Shown: one piece after another, positions 12,322 through 23,511 of the stretch | How the letters are laid out: each line of letters starts with the position of its first letter | How positions within the stretch are numbered: position 1 is the first letter of the stretch | The notes under the pieces: model-generated | The model's input: only the letters and a program-made list of their open reading frames with translations | The model's database searches: none | Told to the model about the DNA's origin: nothing | Source of the DNA: Tilletiopsis washingtonensis | Lineage: Eukaryota > Basidiomycota > Exobasidiomycetes > Entylomatales | Reading direction: 5' to 3' | Assembly (NCBI RefSeq): GCF_003144115.1 | Contig: NW_020312017.1 | Location: forward strand, 364,845-428,844 | Length of the DNA stretch: 64,000 bases | Position numbers and translations under genes: made by a program

Positions 12322-12438
12322 TCTCTTCCTCGGGGCCTTGCTCTCTCCCCTCTTCGTTGCTTCTCGCTCTGCCTCACATTGTAACACTAGACGACTGCCT
12401 CCCTCTCAGCCACTGTATGCCATGCAACCTTTGCGCTC

Positions 12439-13550
12439 TCATTCGCTCTCTCCCGGCAGCACGCGCGCGAGGCGCAGAGTCTGCTGCGAGTCGTCCAGGC
12501 TTGGCTCGTCCAGTAGCCGCACTGCCACCTCCTTTGCCATCGCCTCATCCAGGCGTTTCCAGCTCTCGCTCTCCTCGCCAGGCGGCACGCCCGGAAAGTC
12601 AAAGTCCTGCACGGCCGGCACCGCTGCCTGCTCCTCAGTTGTTGCCGTCGTGCCGGCACGCAGCGCCACTGGCAGAGCGCCAAAGCGAATGGATGAGCAC
12701 TCTTCAATCGTCGCGCGACTGGTGGGCGAGTGAAGAGCTAGCAGCACGACGATGCGCTGGGAGATATGCATGCGGAACTGTTGTGCGGGCCCGGTCCGAG
12801 CAGCGTGTGAGCATGGCGTGGTGAGGATGATCTGCCAGCCTTTTGCTGCACACGCCCGGAGAAACTCACCTGAGCGCACTCAACGAGCACCAAGCACTCT
12901 TGCAGCTCGTGCGCCATGACCGCGCCTGCCACACTGCCCAGCAAGACGACGCAGCGGCGCAGGCGGCGCAGCTGCATCGCTGCGAACGCCGGAGGCGCCG
13001 AGGCATCGCTGCCGCGCAGGTCGACGAGACAGTCTTGCAGGTCGAAGAGATGCACGTCGGCCCCCGGAGCGATGGCAGCGAGCTCGAGGCATGTCAAGTG
13101 CTCGCGCGTCCGAGCCGAGAGACTGAGATGCGCGCTAGACGAGGACGCCGCGGTGGAGACGCCATCGCACTGCGGCTGCGGCACGACGGTCTGTGGCGTC
13201 TCTGCGCTCGATGCCTTGGCAGCAGCTGCCTTGGCAGGCGCCTTGCGCCGAAAGGCAAAGCCCGTCGGCGGCGCCAATGCCGCACGCTTGCGGGTCAGCA
13301 AGGCCGTGCATTCCCGCAGGCGAGCTTCGTGAGACGCACGGTCGCGCGCGGGAAGGGCCTCGGTGACGGCGTCGAGGGCGTGCCGGGCGTCTGTGATGCG
13401 TGTCAGGAGCGAAGGGAGGGCGTCGGCGGAGGGGCAGGCCTCGATGGCGCTGCTGAGCGCGGCGAGCCGAGAGGTGAAGGAGTCGTAGAAGGAAGAGGCG
13501 ACGCCGGCGGAAGTGGAAGAGGAAGCGCCGAGTGAAGAGGTCGACGCCAT
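12439..13550 (-). CDS. TBCC: Tubulin-specific chaperone C (tubulin cofactor C)
   Basis: Two exons: 12870-13550 and 12439-12777 on the minus strand, with a 92-nt GTGAGT/CAG intron; 339 aa. The N-terminus has the helical TBCC spectrin-like region ([18 protein letters not shown]) followed by the family's FAFRRK motif at about residue 100. The second half is the C-CAP/cofactor C beta-helix with repeating [24 protein letters not shown] and [15 protein letters not shown] segments, and the exon junction falls inside it. [20 protein letters not shown] includes the S-R pair expected near the arginine finger. Cofactor C stimulates GTP hydrolysis by tubulin in the cofactor D/E complex and releases the folded heterodimer. 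It is divergent from the coiled-coil gene over a 0.6-kb shared upstream region. Confidence 0.88.
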
Positions 13551-14174
13551 GCCGGGCGAGCCTTGCTGCGTACTGCTGCCAAGGGTCCGCGGTGTTCACT
13601 GGCGAGCGACGCTACTTGCCTGTGCTTGAAGACCGAAGGCTTGACTTTGAGGGCGTGGTCGGGACGGATGAGCTGGCGGTGCGGCGCACCACTTCGTTCC
13701 TCGCTCGCCGTTCCCACGGACGCGCTAAGCGTGTTGCTCTCTCGCTCTCGCGCCGCTCCCGGCAGAGCACGCGGCGCGCGCCATCAGCCGTTCCCGGACG
13801 ATGCTGCGAGGGCACGCGGAGACTTGACGGCATGACAGTGAAGAGACAGCGTCGAACTCAAGCACCGCTCTGCGTAGAGATCGCAGGCACGACACAGTGA
13901 GAGAGCCTTGGTGCTGTGGCGCTGCCAGCCAAGCCAGGGGCAACGGCCGCTCGCCCAGCAGCACCGCCTCGCACGGCGCGCCCTGCCATCAAAACGCGCG
14001 GCGGTGCGACTCGACGCGCCCCGAAGCCCCAGCGAGCCCCTCGCATGGCCGCGCACGCTGCGCGTTGATGCGCCGCTGCCGCTCTCACCACCATCCCTCC
14101 GTCCCCTCGAGCCACCTCCGCACCCGCATCGCTGCTCCCGGCTCTCGCCGCCGCCGCCGCCGCCGCTGCCTCGC
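13551..14174. promoter_or_regulatory. Divergent promoter region
   Basis: A 624-bp interval between the head-to-head starts of cofactor C (minus) and the CC1-box coiled-coil gene (plus). No gene of its own was recognised. Confidence 0.5.
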
Positions 14175-17100
14175 ATGGAGCAGTCGCAGCACCTGCGGGC
14201 GCCGCCACATGCCAGCGGCGGTGCCTCGGCCTCCTCTGCCGGCAGCAGCAGCAGCACGGCGGGCAGCAGCGCCGGCGCCGCAGGCTCCTCGGCACTCTTC
14301 TCCTCGACGCCGCTCTCGCTCGCGCCCGGACATGCATTCCCACACGCCCTCGCCGCATCGCCCTCGCCCGCCAGGCCCGCCGCGCCCCGCTCGCCGCGCC
14401 AGAGCCTCAGCGTGTATGGCACGTCGCCGCTGCTGAGCCGGCGCGGCGGCAGCGAGCTCGCCGACGACGGCGCCTCGATGCTCGACGGCGGCGGCGGCGG
14501 CGGGCACTCGCGCCTCGGCTCCGAAGCGGCGTCGGAGGAGCTGGAGCACGAGCGCGAGCTCGAGGAGCTCGAGGACAGCGTGCGCCAGAGCCGCAACACC
14601 GACGACTTTACGCGCATCATTGGGCAGTTCCGCCTCGAGCGGCGACGGCGCTCCGGACGCAGCCATGCCGACGCCAGCTCGTCGCAGGTGCACCTTGGCC
14701 TGCCCAGCAGTGGCTCGGGCCACTTTGGCCAGGCCGGCGGACGACCGGCTAGCATGTACAGCGTCGACGACTCGAGCTACGGGCCAGAGTACGCAGACGA
14801 TGCAGCTAGCATCGTCACGACGCGCAGCGGAGGCGGTGGGCCTGGAGGCATGCGCGTACAGGTGCGCTGCACATGCTGCTGTGGGCGTGGCGAGGACTGC
14901 GACAGCATGCGCCGCGCCACGCGCGAATGGGCAGACATGGAGAGCGACTTGCGTCTGGCCGCCGAGATTGGACAGGCGCTGTTGCGGCGCAACGACAGTC
15001 TGACAGCCAGTCTGTCGAGCGCCAAGATTACGCATGAACAGCAGCGAGACGCCCTGATGGCGCGCCTGACGGGCAGCATCAAGGAGAGCGCACAGCTGGA
15101 GCGCGAGCTGAAGCAGTGCGGCTTGAATCTCGAGGCGGCAGACGCAGGCAATCGTGCCCTACTGCATGAGCTCGACGAGCTGCGCGGCGAGGCCAGCACG
15201 CTGCGCATCAAGGGTGCTCGCTGCGGTGAGTGCCTGTGTGGGAGAGCAGCAGCTGCAGAGAGGGCATGAGTCGCTGATGTGAGGCCCATCTACGTCGGCA
15301 GCGGCGGCCGAGGAGCGCGCCACGCGCATGCAGCAGGACATGGATGACCTGCGCCAGGAGCTCTCGGCGGAGCGCAAGCGTGCCGACGGCGCCGAGGCAC
15401 GCATGCGCAAGCTGGGCGTGCGCAACGTCGAGCTGAGTGAGAGCCTGCGCGCCGCAAAGGGCGAGGCGCAGCTCGGCCTGGCCGAGAGTCAACGTGCGGC
15501 GGCGGAGCGCCAAGGCCCGACGGGCGAGGGCTGGGAAAAGGCAAAGGCCAGGCTGCAGCAGAGTCTGAGCAGTGTCAAGGTGCGTGCCCCTTGCGCTCAT
15601 TGGCCACTGCGCCAGTCCGGCGATGCTGACGTGCGCGCACCGCGCAGACGGAGGGCCTGGCCTCCTCGGGCGAGGTCATGGCGATCCTCGAGTCTCTCAT
15701 CGCCGACAATGAAGTGCTCAAAACCGGCAATGCGCAGCTCAGGACGCTGTTGGACGCCTCGAACGAAGAGGTCAGCTCGCTGCGCGAGCAAGTGCTGCTC
15801 GCTGGCGGCAGCGAGGATCGTGCCGCCCCACCACCGTCGTCACGACAGCGCACCGAGTCTGGCGCAGCAGACTTCAGAGAGTCGTACGGGCGACCCGCGG
15901 CGGCGCAGCACGGCCGACGTGCAAGCGCTGCCAGCGGCTCAATGATGCTCTCGGACCTCGACAGCATACCGCGCCCGTCGCTGGCCGACGAGGTGGTGCG
16001 GGAGACTCAGCGGCCGCAGTATCCAGCTCGTACGGCCTCGCGTGCCTCGGCTCGCGAACTGCCAGCCAGCAGTCCGCGCGTCGAGCATGCCTCGCTGCCT
16101 TCGCCGGCGCTCACTTCTGCGTCCTTCTCCACCACGCCGAGCACCGCCGGACGCGCCACAGACGACGCTGCTACGACGCCCGGCACCACGGTAGCAGGCG
16201 ATGAGGCCGACTCGCATCTGCGAGCCAGCGTGCCCGCCAAGGCGCGCGATCCGCGGACCGCGCAGCTGGTCAATCTGCTCGACTACATTCAGCGCGTCTT
16301 TGCACGCCTGGCCTCGGCCGACGTTGACACGCTCAGCAAGCGTCTGCAGCGACAGCATCTGACGGGCGACGTGGGACATCTCGCGCGCACCACGGTCAAC
16401 GGCATCATGCGCGACGTCGACGGGCTGCGCGAGCACTTTCGCCGCCTCATCGAGGCCGAGGCTCGCGCCGGCATGACGGCGGCTGCTGCGCGGGATGATG
16501 CAGCAAGTGTGCATTCCGGCAGCTCGGCGAACAAGCCCGGCGCTGCCGCGGCAGAGCTCGACAGTCTCATTGCGCGCCGCGACTTCTTTGCCCTCGTCAA
16601 GCTGCTGCGCGACATTTTCTTCGAGATGGCGCGCCTGCGCAACGTTGTCAACGAGGTGCATCTGCAGCCGGCCAACGCCGCAAAGATTCTGCAGGAACAG
16701 CTGGGCGCCGCGATTGCCGAGGAGAAGGGCGTGAGCGCGTGGGCGGGCCGCTTCTTCTCCGCCGTCGCCGGCGGCGTGGCGGGCGCACCGAGCGCCGCGG
16801 CGCCCGCTGCGACGGCGCCCTCGCAGGCAGCGCCAAGTCTGGCTCGCATCAGTGCGCCACGTACCACGTCGGGCGCCCTGGCGCCGCGCGCATCGGCTGC
16901 CGTCACCTCGACTGCCGTGGCCGTCGAGGTCAAGGGCTCGCATGCCTCGGCAGGCAGCACCGGCGGCGCAGACGAACATGCCGGCTCGCCGCCCGGCTCG
17001 ATGCTGCGTGCGGGGCCGAGACCGGCGCTCGGGCGTGCCGGCGGCTCGCTGAACCGCACGCAGAGCCGCAATCTCTCAGGCCTCTTTGCCGGCGCCATGG

Positions 17101-17885
17101 CGGACGACTGGGACGTCATCGACCGGCGCGAGGGCTCTGCATCCGCAGGCAGCGCCTCTGGCTTCGCTGCAGCAGCGGGTCCGTCGCGCATGGGCCTGAT
17201 GCGCAACCAGCACCTGCAGCGCAGCGATGGCGGCGGCGGAGGGCATCGTCCCCTCAGCCGCATCGTCGACGACGACGAGCTGTCGCTGCACCACGCGAAC
17301 GCCTACCCGGAGCGCAAGCTGCGTCCGCGCGGCCTCAGTGACTCGTCGATCCGCTCGACGTTCCTCGAGGATGCGCGCAGCGGCAGCGCGTCGGCACAGG
17401 TGCGGCCGCCTCCCATGGGTCGCCTCATCACGCCCAGCACCCTCTCGCTGCAGGCGCCCGCCAGCACCACGGCGCGCGCCGTGCGCGTCGAAGACTTGCC
17501 CGACGCACACACGCCCGACACGCGCTCTGAAGACTCGAGCTCCACCACGGGTGCCTCCGCGGCGCCCAAGGGTCGCGCTGCAGGCGCCATGGGCTTCCTC
17601 ACCGGCGGCCTGAGTCTCGGCATTCCCTCGCTGCGGCCCGCCACGTCCTCAGCCGCCCTCTCGCTGGCCGCTGCACGCTCGGCCGCCGGCTCCCGCTCGC
17701 CCAGCGGCTCCTCCTCCACGGGCGGCTTCGCCACCTCTCCGGCGCACTTCGGCACCAGTCCGGGCGCCACGCCCGCCGCGTCGCCGCTGCCTGCTGCCGC
17801 TGGCCGGCGCAGAGAAGCCTCGGCGACGCGCGGCGCCGACGACCTGGGCAGCAGCTTTGCGCGCCCCTCACGCGTGGGCTACTGA
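14175..17885 (+). CDS. Large coiled-coil protein with CC1-box-like motif, candidate dynein adaptor
   Basis: Three exons: 14175-15225, 15302-15579, 15648-17885; 1188 aa. The first 115 residues are disordered and Ser/Ala/Gly-rich. An acidic helix (ELEHERELEELEDSV) is followed by a Cys cluster RCTCCCGRGEDC and then by RLAAEIGQALLRRNDSL at about residues 260-276. The last resembles the CC1 box (AAxxG and following hydrophobics) of BICD, HAP1/TRAK and Spindly adaptors, which binds dynein light intermediate chain. Coiled coil continues to about residue 470. A helical region follows (DYIQRVFARLASADVDTLSK; RDFFALVKLLRDIFFEMARL, about 650-800), then a long disordered Ser/Ala/Gly tail. No enzyme domain was seen. 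Coiled-coil structure is read from the sequence; the adaptor role is inference. It could instead be a spindle-pole or polarity scaffold. It ends only 40 bp from the 3' end of the convergent phosphatase gene. Confidence 0.7.
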
Positions 17886-17925
17886 GCGGAGCGGCCCGAA
17901 TGCATCATTTTGCTTCCCTCCATCG

Positions 17926-20169
17926 TTACAGCTTGGCTTTTGGCGCAGGCGCCGCGCTCTTGTCGTCGGCGGCGGCTGGGGCGGAGGCGCCGGCAGTGTC
18001 CGCACCGTTGAACAGAATGACGCTATGCAGAGGGGTCAGCGCTCAGTGGGGCCAAAGGCAGCGCGAGGCTGGCACTTACGAGACGGTCACGTCGTCGCGG
18101 TAGCGTCTGCTCTCGGGCGCCGGGATGGCGAGCAGACTGGTGAGGCGGTCCGTGTCTGCGCCGCCGAGGGCATTGCGGATGAGATGCGTGGCGAGATTGG
18201 CGTCCTCGAAGGTGTACTGGTTCTCGCGCCCTGCATTGAGCGGGTGGTGTCCTGTCCGGCGCTTGGCCAGCAGCTGCTGCTGCGCAGCCGCCTCGTCGCC
18301 ATCGGCTGCTGCTGTACTCTGTGCGGCAGTGGCGGCGCCTTCGAGGCGCGCCTGCAGCGCCGTGGCAGAGTAGGTGCCGCGCGTGCCGTCGAGATGCGCA
18401 GAGACGAGGTTGCCCACTTCCTGCGTGGGCAGCATGTCCCACAGGCCGTCGGTGGCCATGACGATCCAGCGCAGCTGCTTGCCCTCCTTGCTCGCCGTGC
18501 GCCGCCATGTCACCTCCGGGCGCGCCGTGACGTATGGCGGCGTGAGCAGCGCTCGGGGCGGCGGCCGCACCGTGTACTCTCCGCCGGGGATGAGCGAGGT
18601 GTTGAGCTGCCCCTGCAGCTCGCGGCTCCACTTGTAGCGCGCATCGCCGAACGCCCGCGTCGGCTCCAGTCCGCCGAGCACACGGCCGCGCATAATGACG
18701 GCGTCACGCTCCTCGGCTGGGTGCTCGTTCTGCATGCTGCGGAAGCGGGAGAGAGAGACAAGTCGGCGGGTGAGCCTAGCTGGTGGGCTGTGGCCTGAGA
18801 TGGTGCAGGCCGTGCTGCATGACTCACCGCTGCACCTCCTTCGGATTGCGGCCCATCTGATCCTCACTGAGCGCCTCCACCTCCCATCGCTTCGCCTTCT
18901 CATCCCACCAGCCTGCCACGGCCCGACTGTCGCCCGTGCATGCGACATACACGTCGCCGCGCGCCGAGTCGACGTACGTCAACAGCGCGCAGGCGCCCGA
19001 GATGGCGGGCAAGAGCGCCTCGTAGCCCTGGCGCCGCAGGGCTGCCGCACGCTCTGCCTCGGGCGACAGGGCGCGTGCAGACGAGGGCAGGATGGAGGCA
19101 AAGCTGCCCGGCGTGGGCGCGGGCTGTGGGCCTAGCTCCGAGCCGTGCCCCGAGGCAGTGGCAGCAATGCGCGCCGCCTCGTACTGCTTCATCAGCGCCA
19201 CGGGCGTCTCCGTGATGCTCGAGTCGAGCGCGACAAAGGCCTTGGAGAGCGCACGCGCCACGACGGCCGGGTCTGCCTCGAGACGGTCCGTAGGTGCGCC
19301 ACTGGGCGCGCCAAAGAGCGCACGCCAGGCCTTGGCGGGCAGCGCGGCCTTGCTCTGCGCCAGCGCCGCGTACTCGCCCGAGGCGCGGAAGACGGCGTCC
19401 AGCTCGGCCGCGACGGAGGGGATGAGCTGGGCGCGCGAAGGAGTGAGCCAGTGCGAACGAGAGACGCTGGACAGAGCCTGCATGCCTGCCCCCCAGCGGA
19501 GCGCACCGCACTCACCTGGTGCTTCAGCAGCTCGCTCGTCGCCCAGCCGGCGTGGCCATCCATGACGGCAAAGAAGGCCAGGTCGCCCTTGCTGTCTGCG
19601 CCCGCCAGCTCCGCATCGCGCATCACGACGGCCTCCGCGTGGCGGTCCTCGATGGGCTCGTTGGACGCGACGCCGTTGGTGTCGTAGCGGCTGACGACGC
19701 ACGCGGCGCGCCCCACCGTCGTGCTCGTCTCGTGCGTCTTGAGGCGCGCATCGGCATCGCGCTGCGTGAGGGCGGTGATGGTGCGCGAGTGCGCGCCGCT
19801 TGGCCCCCGCACGGTGATCTCGAAGGACACGGGTGCAGCCGTGGCTGCACTGCTGCGGCTGCCGCTGGAGGACGCTGGAGCGGCGGCCTTGCTGCTGCCG
19901 CTGCTGCCGTCGGAGAAGAGATACCAGGCACCGGTGGCGGCAAAGACGCCCGATGCACCCACGAGGGCCCACTCGCGCTGCTTGGTCTGGGCGCGCTTGC
20001 GGGCGCGCGCGGCGTCGGCGGCGGCACTGCTGGGCGCGGCGCTGCCCGAGGAAGAGGAGGAGGCCGGGGCGGCGGCGCGCGAAGAAGAGGCAAAGGCACG
20101 CGGCGCGGGGGCGACGAGCGCGGCGCGAGAGGGAGAGCGGAGAGGCGCACGCGCCAGCGGCAGGCGCAT
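17926..20169 (-). CDS. PTC5: Mitochondrial pyruvate dehydrogenase phosphatase, PP2C family
   Basis: Four exons on the minus strand: 19516-20169, 18828-19426, 18080-18736, 17926-18022; 668 aa. The N-terminus is Arg/Ser/Ala-rich (MRLPLARAPLRSPSRAAL), a typical mitochondrial presequence. A short hydrophobic segment (WALVGASGVFAATGAWYLF) suggests an inner-membrane anchor. PP2C motifs follow: EDRHAEAVV, AVMDGHAGW, VYVACTGDSRAV, LSEDQMGRNP, GGLEPTRAFGDARYKW, MATDGLWDML and RRYRDDVTV. The GGLEPTRAFGD and DQMGRN versions are those of pyruvate dehydrogenase phosphatase (Ptc5/PDP1), which activates PDH by dephosphorylating E1-alpha. A polyQ/Ala-rich insertion lies after the GLWDML region. A 22-nt CT repeat on the sense strand lies 64-85 nt upstream of the ATG. 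The start was chosen because the presequence begins there. Confidence 0.92.
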
Positions 20170-20470
20170 CGGAGACAGGGTGAGAGCACGGCGCACTGAG
20201 GCAGCTGGCGACGCTCGGGCAGGGGGGATGGAAGAGAGAGAGAGAGAGAGAGAGGAAGCAGCAGGAGGCAGCAAGGCCCGGCCGGCGCCGGGGCGCGCAG
20301 TGGAGGCGCAGCGGCACGCGCGCGAATGTTCCAGCGTCGCGCCGGCCGCCCTCGCCGCGCCCTTACTCGCACCCCCGCAGGGCGCTCCTCCTGCAGCAGT
20401 CAGCAGCGAGATGTCATCTTGTTCATTCAATTGCGAGCGACGTGCACAGCTGCAGCGCGCAGCGCGTGCA
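20170..20470. promoter_or_regulatory. Short intergenic promoter of the PDH phosphatase gene
   Basis: A 301-bp gap between tandem minus-strand genes. It holds a GA/CT dinucleotide run (20233-20254) and otherwise no recognisable gene. Confidence 0.5.
20233..20254 (-). repeat. CT (GA) dinucleotide microsatellite
   Basis: Eleven uninterrupted AG units on the + strand, read as CT on the sense strand of the downstream phosphatase gene. It is placed where a promoter or 5' leader pyrimidine tract would sit. Confidence 0.85.
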
Positions 20471-23081
20471 TCACGAGCGGTAGTCGCCGTTGATCTGGCG
20501 TCGCAGCGGGTGAGCCATGCGCCCGCGTGCAACCTTCGTGCCTCGTGCGCCACTCACCGAGATGTACTCCTTGCTAAAGTCGCACGTCCAGTACTTTGCC
20601 TCGTGCGTGCAGCCCTGCTGCCCCGCACTGCCGCCCTGCAGGTCGACCTCAATGGCAATGTCCTCGTGCGCGAGCAGCTTGGCCGCCTGCTCCTCGTCCA
20701 CCGGCTGCGGCGCGCCGTTCTTCAGCACCACCAGCGTCTCGCCCTCGACGCCCGCAGGCGGCGAGAAGGAGACGGTGACGCGCGACGGCTCAATCTGCCA
20801 CGCACTGCCTACGGGCAGCGGCGCATAGCCGACGGCACAGAGAATGCGCCCCCAGTTGGCATCGCCGCCGTGCAGCGCGCACTTGACGAGCGCAGAGGTG
20901 GAGATGGACGAGGCAATGGCGTGCGCGTGCTCGTACGTCGGTGCATTCTGTGTGTGCGGAGTGTGCGTCAGCAAATGCCAAAGGCGCAGTGACTGCTTGG
21001 CTTGCAACATGCAAACGCACCTTGACCTTGATCTCGACGAACTTCTCGGCGCCCTCGCCGTCGCGCACAATGAGGTGCGCCAGCTCCTCACAGAAGCTCG
21101 TGAGCTGCGCCACAAACACGGCGTACTCCTCCGGGTGGCTCTCCTTGCTGATCTCCTCTCCCTGCGGCAGTGCCTGCTGTCCCTCGAGCGCCGGCGCGGC
21201 GCCGTTGGCCAGCGCCAGGATGGTGTCGTTGGTCGACATGTCGCCGTCGACGCTGATGCAGTTGAAGGAGCGCGACATGGCATGCTCCAGCGCCGCCTGC
21301 AGCGACGCCGGCGCAATGGGCGCGTCGGTGCACACGAGGCCGAGCAGCGTGGCATGCAGCGTCCGTGGCGCACTGGCCACGGGGCCGGCCATGGACGGGT
21401 GGATCATGCCTGCGCCCTGCAGACAGCGGTGGTCAGCTAAACAAAGGCAGGGCACGCCGGCGCGGCAACTCTGGCCCGAACCCTCACGCACCTTGTCGAT
21501 GCCCACCATGCCCACCTTGCGGCCCGCCAGTTCAAAGCTGCGCGCGCGCAGCTTGGGGAACGTGTCGGTGGTCATGAAGGCGCGCGCCGTCTCCATCCAC
21601 GCCTCCTCATCGTTGCGCAGCACATTGCCGCTGGCCAGGTGCGGCAGGCAGCGCTCGATGACGGGCATGGGCAGCGGCACGCCAATCACGCCCGTCGAGA
21701 GGAGCAGCGTGTCCGAAGCGCCGCCTGAGGCCTGCTTGGGCAGCAGCTCGCCGACCAGCTCGACACAGCGGCGCGCATCCGACATGCCCTTCTCGCCCGT
21801 CACAGCATTGGCACAGCCGCTGTTGACGAGGATGCTGCTTGCGCGCGCTCCTGCGGACGACGCGGCGCCGCGCAGCAGCACGTCGCTGGAGAGCACGACG
21901 GGCGCGGCCTTGAATGCGTTGCGCGTGAAGCAGCCAGCCGCAGCCGCAGGCGTGGCCGAGACAATGAGCGCCAGGTCAGGCTTGGGCGCCGCACCCTTCT
22001 TGCTGCCGCCCGGCGGCGTGGGCACGGGCGAGATGGCCGCCTTGACGCCGGCGTACGTGCCTGCCACGGCAAAGCCGCGCGGCAGGTGCGAGGCGTCGAG
22101 CGGCGTGACGAAGCGCTGTGCTTTGCTCGCGGCGCCCGCCGCTGCCGACGTGGCGAAGCTGCGAGAGGCAGAGCTGCCGAACGGGCGAGAGAGACGCGAA
22201 AGGATGCCCTTGGCGCCACCGCCGCCCCGCCGGCCCGACGCGGCGCCCACGCCGACGAGGCCGAGCGCACAGCACGCCTGCAGCGTCTGCTGCCCCGTGT
22301 GCGCCGTCGAGGCAGACGAGCCGGAGAGCCAGTTGGACTGGCTGAAGTAGTGGGCGCCGTGCACGCCTGCGCCGACGGTGGCGGCAGAAGCTAGCAGCGC
22401 GAGATTGGCGGGCGTGGGCGCGCGCAGCGTCGACGAGGCGTGGAAGAAGAGATACGTCAGCGACCAGGCTGCGAAGGAGCAAGGGAGACTGCATGTCAGC
22501 TCCTGCGGCTGACGATGCGGACCGTGCCGGCAGTGCAGACAACTTCATGCGGCGCCTCATGCCCGGCGGCCATGCCTGCTCGACCTTTTCGCCAGGCGCT
22601 GTGCACACGCTACGCTCCGCGTACCAACCCCGTTTGTCCAGCTGGAGCACAACTCACCCGTGACGGTGCCTGCGCCGTTGAGCGCGTCGCCCTGCTCGAT
22701 CATGTATCCGCCGCCGGCAAAGAAGGCCGCAAAGCCGGCGAGCTGCCAGAAGGGCGGCAGGACGCGCGGCGCGGCGGCACTGAGTGCGGCCGACGAGGCG
22801 ACGGCCGAGGCGGAGGGCACGCCTGCCGCTGCGAGCGGCGCACGGCCCGACACGAAGGAGAAGGGCGCCACGGCTGCGACTGTGTGTGCGGCGGCGTGTG
22901 CGTGAGCTGGGGGAGAGTGGGCGCATGTGGAGACAGGCCCACACGCACAGAGAGCGGCGAGGCCGTAGGCGGGCGTGGGCGACGTGGCATACGCGCCCAG
23001 CGCATCGACGTACGGCTGCACAGCCGAGGCGGCTGCGGAGCCCGCCTCGCCCGCCGGTGGCGGCGGTGCGGCGTAGACCAT
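20471..23081 (-). CDS. ARG7: AIM19-like membrane domain fused to glutamate N-acetyltransferase (ArgJ)
   Basis: Six exons on the minus strand: 22949-23081, 22658-22873, 21492-22468, 21021-21416, 20558-20947, 20471-20494; 711 aa. Residues about 25-165 resemble AIM19 (mitochondrial, function unknown): [38 protein letters not shown] and VHGAHYF, with several hydrophobic helices. Residues about 235-711 are a full ArgJ/ornithine acetyltransferase: [46 protein letters not shown], then [12 protein letters not shown] with the self-cleavage nucleophile Thr at about 465, and the C-terminal INGDYRS. ArgJ moves acetyl from N-acetylornithine to glutamate in the mitochondrial arginine cycle. The linker holds a presequence-like stretch ([20 protein letters not shown]) with no ATG near it, so ArgJ appears to have no start codon of its own. 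Alternatives are a missed alternative first exon or a non-AUG start. Confidence 0.85.
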
Positions 23082-23511
23082 GCGGCGGCGGAGTGAAGAG
23101 GTGCGCTTGCTTGCTGCACCCGGAACGTCGGCGTGGTGGAGGCGAAGGAAGAAGCCGCGGTGCGGCGAAGCAGCGAGGAGCGCCGTGCGCGGCGCGGCGC
23201 CGCGCCATCTTATCGCATGTCGGCGCCAGCCGCGATGCGATCTCTTAGCGCGGCGCCGGCGCGCCGCTGCGCCCGCGCCCGCAACCCGAGGCGCGCGCAT
23301 GACTCGGCCGGCCTCTCCTCTTCGTCGCATGACTCCGCAGGATCCTGCTCATCAACCTTCCGACCGGGGCACAAGGTGCCAGGAATGCATTGCGTCGGCA
23401 AGATGTGTGGGTTCGACGTCGTCTGCCCATCGCGGTCGCCTTTCAAGGCCTGTCGTCCTTCGCCTTTGCTCTCTCCCTCTGTCCCGTCGTGCATCTCATG
23501 CGGCCTCACGG
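23082..23511. other. Intergenic between tandem minus-strand genes
   Basis: A 430-bp gap between the AIM19-ArgJ start and the 3' end of the Ptc1 gene. No gene seen. It presumably contains the ArgJ promoter. Confidence 0.5.
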
